This document shows, piece after piece, positions 56,241 to 64,000 of a stretch of 64,000 nt of DNA. The stretch's first letter is position 1. The number at the start of each line of letters is the position of its first letter. The stretch is from NCBI RefSeq assembly GCF_040807025.1, contig NC_090944.1, positions 113,212,238 through 113,276,237 of the forward strand. The letters are read 5' to 3'. This stretch comes from Struthio camelus. Taxonomy: Eukaryota; Chordata; Aves; Struthioniformes; Struthionidae. The notes under the pieces are model-generated. The model made no database searches. It had not been told where the DNA came from and saw only the letters and a program-made list of their open reading frames with translations. Position numbers and translations under genes: made by a program.

Positions 56241-58320
56241 CACTTCCTGTCCCACGTTCCTATTTTGAGGGTGGTTTTGGGGCTTGTTAATCTCTAAAGT
56301 TATCATGTGATTACTGCAAAACCAGGTATCACTCATGTCACTCTATTCTGGTATCTTTCACTCCAGCAGAAAATAATTGTAAATGGCTGTTGTGAATGTC
56401 TTATTGTAAAATGGTATGACTTTGGTTTTAATACGATCCTTCATTTTTACTTCACAGTTAATTTACATGGCCTTTTCTGGAACAACTTTCGAGAGGTATA
56501 TGTATTGAAGAAGATTACTCTGTTATTAATTTTCTTTACAGCACTATACTATTTTTCACCACTCTCTCTCTGGTTTATCCCAAAAGGTCCATCCAACTCC
56601 TAAAAAGTACCACAGTTGGCACCATCTTCCTGCAACTCATTTAAACATGTAATGTACTTCTATCATCCTTTCATCAGTCATCATCATTATGATGCCTACA
56701 TCTCTAGTCACACATTACCCAAATGGTTTAAATACAAGAGAAGTGACTGTGAACAAACACAGGCAAGAGAGTGCAAGAAAGCAATGGGGCAATGCTCACC
56801 TGCATGATGGTGGTGGTTTCAGTGTACCACCAGTCTAGCGACTGCGAAGGTTTTTGGTGTCAGCAAGTACCTAAAGGCAGCTTTGGAGAACTGTGACACG
56901 GCTTTGCATGTTTATGGACACCTCTCCCAGGCGTGAGGAGAATGAAGAAGGAAGGATGAGGTGTTGCCTGCAAGTGTAAGAAGTGGGCAATGGAGACTGA
57001 TTCCACTGGGATAGCTGACTTCCCGACACCGAATGAGAGAGGACACATAGGACACAGGTACTTTATGCCACTAAAGACATGCCAGCTGGGAGAGGGAACA
57101 AAAGCAGGCAAAGGTCATGGGCCACAAAAATGGTCTTTGCAGCAGTGAATCAGGCAATGTTCTCAATAGATTAAGTGGAGCTACACTGCATTTTTCATAC
57201 CCAAAGAAAACGAAGTTTCATCAACTGAGTTACGAGGCGACAAGAGGTTCAGCTTTATGAACGAACACAGAAACAGTATTGAGCATTTCATTCAAAGATG
57301 AATAGAAAGATCCAGATTTAGTCAACAGACCCACAGTCTTCAGTCTCTGTCTCAAGTCAGAGACGATACGACAGGAAGGGTAACGGTACTGTCCATAGTG
57401 ACTCAGAAAGAAGGAAACATGAAAGGCTCAATGGAATGGAGTTGAAGGGTCTAGTGTGGCCACACTGGGCTTGTGCCGCGTATCTACAAGAATGTCGGCC
57501 AGGTGAGAACTGCAGATCAAGCAGGAGAGAAGAGCAAGACAGACCGAGGCACCATCTCCATAAAGAAGTAGTTCAGTTTGTGTTGGCAGATGAGACTTTT
57601 TGAGCAAAAAGATATGAAAGTAGAAAAGAGGGTAATTTCCATTCAGTGTGAATGAGTACAGTTTCCTGGAGGACAAGTCATGGAAGTCAGATGAATACAG
57701 GATCTTTAGAAAAAAAAGCACATTTGAAAGTCAGCACATTTAATATTGAAAGTCAAAGGTTGAAGAGGGAACACTACTTACAAGCTCAGTTAGGAAGAGT
57801 TTGTTAAAGATTTTAGCAAGAGCGTATCACTTGGTTACAGGGACAGAGGACACGATAGAGGGGTTTATGACAAAATAAGAGAACAGGAATGTTCAATGAG
57901 CTTGGAAATAAAGAGAAATACGGCAGTTACTGGAAAAGTGAGTGAGGCCAGGGATATTTTATTCAGTATGACTATTCTTTCCTTACCACAATAAATTCAA
58001 TTGACTTTGTTCTTATCAAAAAAGGTCTGCAAACTTTTATTCAATATACTGTGGATCTTGTCTGCTAATCTGCCTCGCACAACATCCTTTCAATATTGTC
58101 TGTCTTTCCCGTAAGTCAAGATGACGCCAAATAGTTGAAACTTGCATTAAAAATTGAAGGTCAGATTAAAAATTACACAACTTTAAAAGAAAAATGACAT
58201 CCTTTTTAATCCTTACCCTGCTAATCCAGGGTACCCTTGGCGTTTTGGCTTTTTCACATGACAGCCAGCGTCACAAAGCTTTACTGTAAAGGAAGACTGA
58301 GAGTCTTACGTCGATTCATA
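56241..58320. other. Intergenic, purine-rich + strand
   Basis: From about 56,850 to 57,950 the + strand is visibly rich in A and G. No repeat family or gene is recognised. ORFs on the - strand here look like chance frames. Confidence 0.4.
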
Positions 58321-58329
58321 ACACCGAGA

Positions 58330-59520
58330 GCGTGAGAACGGCACGAGACACCACGAAGCGTATTGCAGAGCCACCTTCTTTCCCTAGGACCTCTCCCTCG
58401 TTTTCGGCACCACGCTGCGGCGGCCTGACCGTCCCCGTGTCATCCGCAGCTTGGTCTCTCCTTCCTCACTCCATTTTCTTCCCCCTCCATAATCTCCTAC
58501 GACAAAACCGCTTCAACCTAGGCCCAGGCGGCGATGGAAGGCCTAAGCGGCCTTGCTCACCTCCCACAAGCGCAATTTACACTTTTAACTATCAAACCGC
58601 GGGCAGCCACCCCGCCTCGGCCTGCAGCTCTGCCCCTCGGCCTCGCCCGCCTCCCGCGGACCTTGCCCGGGCCGCAGGACGTGCCTGCCCCGAGGCCCGG
58701 GCCGCCGCCGGAGCCAGGGGGCCGCGGCGGACGAGGCGGAAGCGCGGCGCGGCCGTTGCTCCGCGGCCGCGGGAGGGGGCTGCGGCGCCACCCGGCGGCC
58801 GGGAGCGGCGCCGCGCCGCGCCCCTCCCCCCTGCCGCCCGGTAACGGCCCCTGGGCGCTCTGGAGGGCCGCGGCGGCCGGGCCGGGCTGGAGGTGAGCGG
58901 CGGCGGCGGGCAGCCCCTCACGAGGTAAGGGCGAGCGGGCGGCCCGGCCTCGCCTCGCCTCGGCCGGCGCCGCGCGTCCGGCTCGGCCTCCGCGGGCAGG
59001 ACCGTGCTGGTGGCGGGGAAGCGGGCGCGTCTGCGGAGGGGCCGCGGCCGGATCGCCGCGGCCGGATCGCCGCGGCAGACCTTGTCTCCCTTTTCCGTCT
59101 CAACCTTTAAAGCGCCCTGCGATATCAGGCCACGCGTTCGGTCCCAGCGTCCCCGCGTGGTTTTAAAGCCCCCCTCCTCCCGCCCTACTCACCACAGCCC
59201 CCTAGCGCGGCGGAGGGCAGCTGCGCGGACAAGTGCGCGGGCGGCGCCGCTGCCGCTGCCGCTGCCGCTGCCGCTGCCGCTGCCGCTGCCGGGCCGGGCC
59301 GGGCCGGGCCGGGCCGGGCCGCCCTGCCCTGCCCTGCCCTGCCCTGCCCTGCCCTGCCCTGCCCTGCCCTGCCCTGCCCTGCCGCCGCCTCCCTCCCTCC
59401 CTCCCTCCCCGCCCCGCCGCGACACGGGCGGAGCAGCCCCCCTCCCGCCCCGGTCCGTACCCTGTAAATCCCGCCTGAGGAAGGGGCGGGCGAGGAGAGC
59501 TCTTGCCCATCTCATTGGGA
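58330..59520 (+). promoter_or_regulatory. HHAT: HHAT CpG island promoter with candidate first exon
   Basis: A CpG island of about 1.1 kb begins abruptly after AT-rich DNA and lies 1.2-2.4 kb before the first HHAT coding exon, in the right orientation for its promoter. Strong donor-like sites are GAG|GTGAGC at 58893, GAG|GTAAGG at 58925 and TTGT|GTAAGT at 59552. An inverted CCAAT box (ATTGG, about 59,514) and a GC box near 59,483 precede the last one. Which first exon is used cannot be decided here. Confidence 0.7.
59246..59408. repeat. Four stacked GC-rich short tandem repeats
   Basis: Seven GCCGCT-type units (about 59,246-59,290) pass directly into six GGGCC units (59,291-59,320), then about twelve GCCCT units (59,321-59,381), then CCCT/CCTC units (59,388-59,408). 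They lie in the HHAT CpG island. Confidence 0.92.
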
Positions 59521-59552
59521 GGAAACTTGGCTGGAAGCTGGCTTATCTTGTG

Positions 59553-60703
59553 TAAGTGGTGTTTTAATAATAAGGTCGCCTCAAGCATGCCGTTTCTTTT
59601 TCTGAGAACGATTCTTTTGACAGGGCTCAGTTCAGCAAGTTGAGCGTATTCAAAACTTGTGTTTACACCGTGATAGAGCTGTTCTGGTACCAGGTCTATA
59701 TTAGCTACGTATTGAGCTGAAATAACTTTAAGAATTATATAAATGAAGTCTTCCAAGTGAGACTCCTGTAAGGAGATAATACCTCTGTTACAATGAACGT
59801 GCAATAAATGAGGTACTCAGCTTTAATTTTGTATGCTGATGTTTAGAAATGCTCTTACTGTGTATAATATATTTTTGAAGCTTTTTGCTGAGAATGTTTA
59901 ATTGTAAGCATATATTTTCATATAATGAGAACTCTGCAATCTCGCATGTGTGAGGGAAGTCCTCATGCCTTATGCTTGTTAGGGTAACGGAATTGTAAAG
60001 GATTTTTATGAAAATGTTTATATATGTAGGGGTGTGTGTGTAAATACACATGCGCACATATGGTATTTTTAGATTTCATTGTTATACTAATATGTGTTAG
60101 TTATAACTTAAATATGGTTTTCAGACTACCTATCTTTTTGTAAATGGAGTGTATATTGTGTGCTTTTATTCCAAAAAACCAGCTGGCATAATTCTTTATT
60201 AAATGAATCTGCATCAGCTACCTTTATTTATAAAAGACACATATGCAGCACCATTTTGATATCAAACTTAGTTGATGCTTTCTTCTTTTTTATGAAGCTG
60301 AAATTGAAACGCAAATGTTTATTTCTTAGGTACATCGAGAGACAGTGTTAATTTCTGTGATTGTTAAAATCCTACAGGTGGGATTGTTTTGCATAGAAAG
60401 GCACTTTTTCAGTTATCCTTAAGAAAAGCGTTAAATGCCAACACTGTTAGACGTGTTATCACTTTATGATCAAAACATTAGGAGAATGTTTATAAACTTT
60501 AGCCATTTCCCTATGGTGGTTACTCTAAGAAGGTACGGGCATTCATGGTATGCAGTAAACAAATAAACGCTACATGATTGCAAAATGATTTTTAAAAAAT
60601 TATTGCATTATCAGTCTTCCTGTAGCTGTGTTCATTGTTTTAAAGGCATTTGGACACCGAGCAACATTGTATCATGTTCCTTTGTTTTCCTTCTTTTTTT
60701 AAG
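59553..60703 (+). other. HHAT: HHAT 5' intron, AT-rich
   Basis: The composition changes sharply from the CpG island to AT-rich DNA. It ends in the acceptor TTTTTTTAAG at 60694-60703. No exon is seen inside. Confidence 0.6.
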
Positions 60704-60853
60704 GGGTTAACTACAAAGTTGCGATCGGTGCAGTCAACGGTGGAAAAGCTCTAAGACTAACGATGTTACCAGCATGGGAAGTGTATCTCTATGTGTTTAT
60801 TGCAGTTGGCTCTCACTTTTATTCTTTCTATGAAGTGTACAAAGTTTCCAGAA
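60704..60853 (+). CDS. HHAT: HHAT first coding exon (protein-coding from 60763), gene continues beyond window
   Basis: HHAT is an ER membrane-bound O-acyltransferase that attaches palmitate to the N-terminal Cys of Hedgehog ligands. The exon starts after a T-rich acceptor at 60703. The first 59 bases are 5'UTR and ATG is at 60763. Thirty full residues follow, beginning MLPAWEVYLYV and containing GSHFYSFYEVYKVSR, the same N-terminus as human HHAT. Residues about 5-20 form the first membrane segment. The donor A|GTAAGT at 60854 leaves one base of the next codon. The remaining exons (full protein about 490 residues) lie outside the window. SERTAD4 upstream on the same strand is the known neighbour. 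Confidence 0.93.
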
Positions 60854-63800
60854 GTAAGTCCATGAAGCATATGCATTCACTTTTGTAGTGCTTCTACCTT
60901 GTATGGCACATGAGATTGCTTAACTTTATTTATCTGTTAGTTTCCTCTTCAGTCAGGCTCCCACAGGGCTCCCAAAAGAGGCTTTTGGGCTGGAGCATCT
61001 ATTCTTTTTCTTGCTGTAAGTTAGGAATATAAAAGTAAACATTAGCAAGGAGGCAGCTATGCAAGACGTTTTGTGATGAGGCTTATCAAGAGTTTGTGCT
61101 TAAAATCGTGGAAAGGTTCCTTGGTAATGGTATCGTGATGCTTACTTGTCAGAATAAATGATGGAAACTTCTGAAGTCTAAATTATATTATGAAAGGGAA
61201 CAAATGTGTGCTTTTCTCTTAATTTTGTAAAACATGCTTTTTTTTTCCAGGAGCAGTAAGGCCCTGGTGAGGCAAACTGTAGTGTGCATGGTTGAGTTTA
61301 ACACCGTGATTGGCCTTGTAAAATTCAGTAGTCTCTCTGTGTGCCAGAAGTGAATACGTGGAGGCGTTGTAGGAACAGATCCTAGATTAGAAGCTGATGG
61401 AGATGAGTGGGCCAAGCACATGGCTAAAATCCAGGGATTTCTGACTTCTGGTGCACATCTGACATTTTGCTCCAGTGGCTTTGACATGCATGCAGGCCAT
61501 AGGCCTGCGAGTGCTGTGCACAGCACGGCCTTAACTGTGTGCGTGTAAGGGCTAATTAAGTTCTTTGAGTGTAACCTCTTGAGTGAGTGAGCGCTCCCTG
61601 GTGACAGCTATTCAGTCTAGCTGAAAGGTGACAGAATAAAGAGATAATGTGGGTTATGGTTTTTTTATATATGCTTGTAAGTTGTCTTGCTTTTAAGGTT
61701 GCTTTTCACGTGAACAGCATTCTCCTGCTGGTGTTATGTATCTGTTGTATACGTAGATGTACAGTATCTACATATGCATTGGAGCAGCAAAATGTTCTGT
61801 GTCTGGGAAGCGCTACCTAGCTGACAGCGAACCCCATAAACTTTGCCACGGTTAAGCCAGGCAAGAGGAAGTGCTGTAACCTGTCCGTCCTAGCGCAGCA
61901 GGACATCATAGTTTGTTGCTGAACAAACATCACAAGTCTCATTCTATATAATCTTCAATGATTTAATGCAGCAGTGTCTAATGAACTTATAGTTAGATTA
62001 CAAGTGAAATAAATTCCGCAGTAGCAGAATTTTTTCCTTCTAGATATGCTAGAAAGTGAGCAAAATACTACAACAGGCTATCAGGAATATTCCTGTTTCT
62101 CCTTCAGTTGCCTTGCCCGTCCATAGATCTTTACTAACCATTAGCCAGAAATGCTGTGTATTTATTATAAAGTAAATGCCAAGGCTTTTGTCAGCTTGTC
62201 ACTAGGAACATCTTTGTACCAGGCTAAGGGAACATAGCAATAAATACTTTTTTGTGCATAAGAGGTCCTACTGAAGTGCAGAGGAACTATTTATGGTGCA
62301 AGGTATTGACTGTGGTTTTTATGTCTTTGCAGGGTCAGGGCCTTTTTTTCTGTAGTCTGTCTTTCATTCAGGACCGTACTTGTCAGTTCAGCTATGTGTA
62401 TTCCTTACTTTGAGCACAAGATTATTTAGCTGCTGAAGTAAGGAAAATACAAAAACAAACAATCCCTCTGAATTTGGTATTTTCCTTGTTAATCTTGAAA
62501 ACTATCACCTGCAGTGTTTTAAAAATCAGCGGTTGAGAAAAAGGTATGCTTCGTGATTATTCTGTATTTTAATTGGATCTTATGTTACTGGTGTTCTGCA
62601 GCAGAGAATGTAAGATGGATCTCTTAATAAATAATGTGTAGTAATTTAAAAAAGGTTCTGTGGCTAACCTTTTTAATGATAACAGAGTTAAATTTAAAAA
62701 ACCAGACAAATTATGCATCAAAATAGGTTTCTCAGCAGATGCTTAAGAATTTATTTTCTGGAATTGCGTGCACCTGTTCTCATCTATTTACTCAAAGCAG
62801 GCTTGCGTAATCATGTTTCCTTTCATAAGGGGGTTTTAGCGCACATGAGTTCTTTTCTGGCTGTGGGGGTTGCTTATGTATGAAATTGAAAGGGGTAAGG
62901 CAGATATTTAAAGGACGTAGTGATCTGTAATTCATGTTTACGTTGCAAGCAGCTTTGCTGCATTTCTATGCTGATGTCAAAACATCTGCTCCATTTACTC
63001 TCACTGTTAACTGAGCTGCTACACAAATTTAAAGAACTATGGAATCGTCGTTTCAATTAGCATATTAAATATTCAGTTTCACCTGTCTGCTGCTGGCTTT
63101 TCCAGGTTTAGTATTCACAAGTGTCTTACCTGATTTGCTGTACTCCTGTAGTAAAACCTTTCAGTAACTGTTTTAACCAAGTAATTGAACTTTTTTTTTC
63201 CCCCTCCCTCAAGTAGCCTGGAGTTTGCCCTATGAAGTGAAGGGTCTATTGAGTAGCTGAGGTTTCTTCTTGCACTGTTGGAAGTTATTACAAGAGTTTA
63301 CATTTAAAATTCAAAATGTATAATTTGTGGGCAGATTGTTGTTTTGCTTTGCCAGCGCTAGGGAAGGAAGGGAATCACTTGCTGACCTAGTAAGAAGCAC
63401 CAGACTTGCGTCTAGGGAAATCGGGTTTGAGACTTGATGTGTGATATAAGCGTTGGAAGGATTTTAATGTGATTCTGTTTCCCCGACAAGTGGTAGAAGG
63501 TGCCTAGTCCAGTGCAGTCCAGATTTATCATTGCTGTGCTAAAAGGTCCTTAAGGCTTGGTTATCTGGGGAAGGCAGCAGGGAATGTGTTGCTAACCTGC
63601 AGTGAACTCTGGAATTAAGGTATTCTGCTGTTAACTTTCAGTGAATGCTCATTTATTTATGCAGTTTATCAGCTCTTTTAAAAGCATATGAATATTCTTT
63701 GAATATTCTCTTTTTAGCTGCTACGTTGTTTTTGTTCTCTTTAGATTTGGCTGTATATTGAAGATAATGGTTTTAAAAGATTTTGAAAGGGGAAAAAAAA

Positions 63801-64000
63801 GCTATATTTTGGCACATTCTTATTTTAGTGTAAACAAGTGTTGTATTACATAATTAAAAATAATAGCTAATTAGAGAAATGTGTTGTTCAGTGTTAACTA
63901 AAAGCCTTCCCAAACATGCTTATGTGAATGAAATTAAGGACAGGAATATGCTTCCACAGAAATCAGTGAAGTACCCCATAAATGGGTACTGAGAGGTCCA
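60854..64000 (+). other. HHAT: HHAT intron after first coding exon (runs off the window)
   Basis: I looked for the next HHAT coding exon (Glu-rich segment after VSR) and did not find it, so the intron exceeds 3.1 kb. No repeat family is recognised. An ORF on the - strand at 61,188-61,526 looks like chance. Confidence 0.65.

Noticed and set aside
59189-59804. Open frames on both strands through the HHAT island repeats
   Set aside because: They are translations of five- and six-base repeats, with no homology or start context.

Overview
This looks like a vertebrate nuclear genome window, most likely from a bird and at least from a sauropsid. The evidence is two recognisable vertebrate genes with GT-AG introns, CpG-rich promoters, remnants of CR1-type LINEs, and one amniote-type MIR-like SINE. 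The species cannot be named from the sequence alone. The two genes are in the order SERTAD4 then HHAT, both on the + strand, which is the order I know from human 1q32, so this is conserved synteny.

Region 1 (1 to about 7,830) is SERTAD4: a very GC-rich promoter and 5'UTR, three coding exons (1010-1202, 1623-1738, 4939-5688; joined product 352 aa) and a probable long 3'UTR. The first coding exon carries a GGCCCC hexanucleotide repeat that is translated.

Region 2 (about 7,830 to 58,300) is roughly 50 kb with no gene I can support. It holds several CpG-rich islands without a gene, microsatellites and G-runs, three CR1-like LINE remnants (about 17.2, 39.8 and 55.7 kb), one MIR-like SINE (about 48.0 kb), a broken Ty3/gypsy-type reverse transcriptase remnant on the - strand (about 30.2-30.8 kb), a diverged direct duplication of about 170 bp (19.07 and 20.54 kb), and some striking palindromes. 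The rest is AT-rich unique-looking sequence in which I see nothing. Such an interval may contain enhancers, but that cannot be shown from one sequence.

Region 3 (about 58,300 to 64,000) is the start of HHAT: a CpG island with four stacked short tandem repeats, candidate non-coding first exons, the first coding exon (60763-60853) and the start of a long intron that leaves the window.

The two genes are not known to act in one pathway. SERTAD4 is a SERTA-domain nuclear protein, and HHAT palmitoylates Hedgehog ligands in the ER. I found no sign of a CRISPR array, tRNA, rRNA, operon or a new multi-gene system. The most unusual items are the coding GGCCCC repeat in SERTAD4 and the gypsy reverse transcriptase relic.
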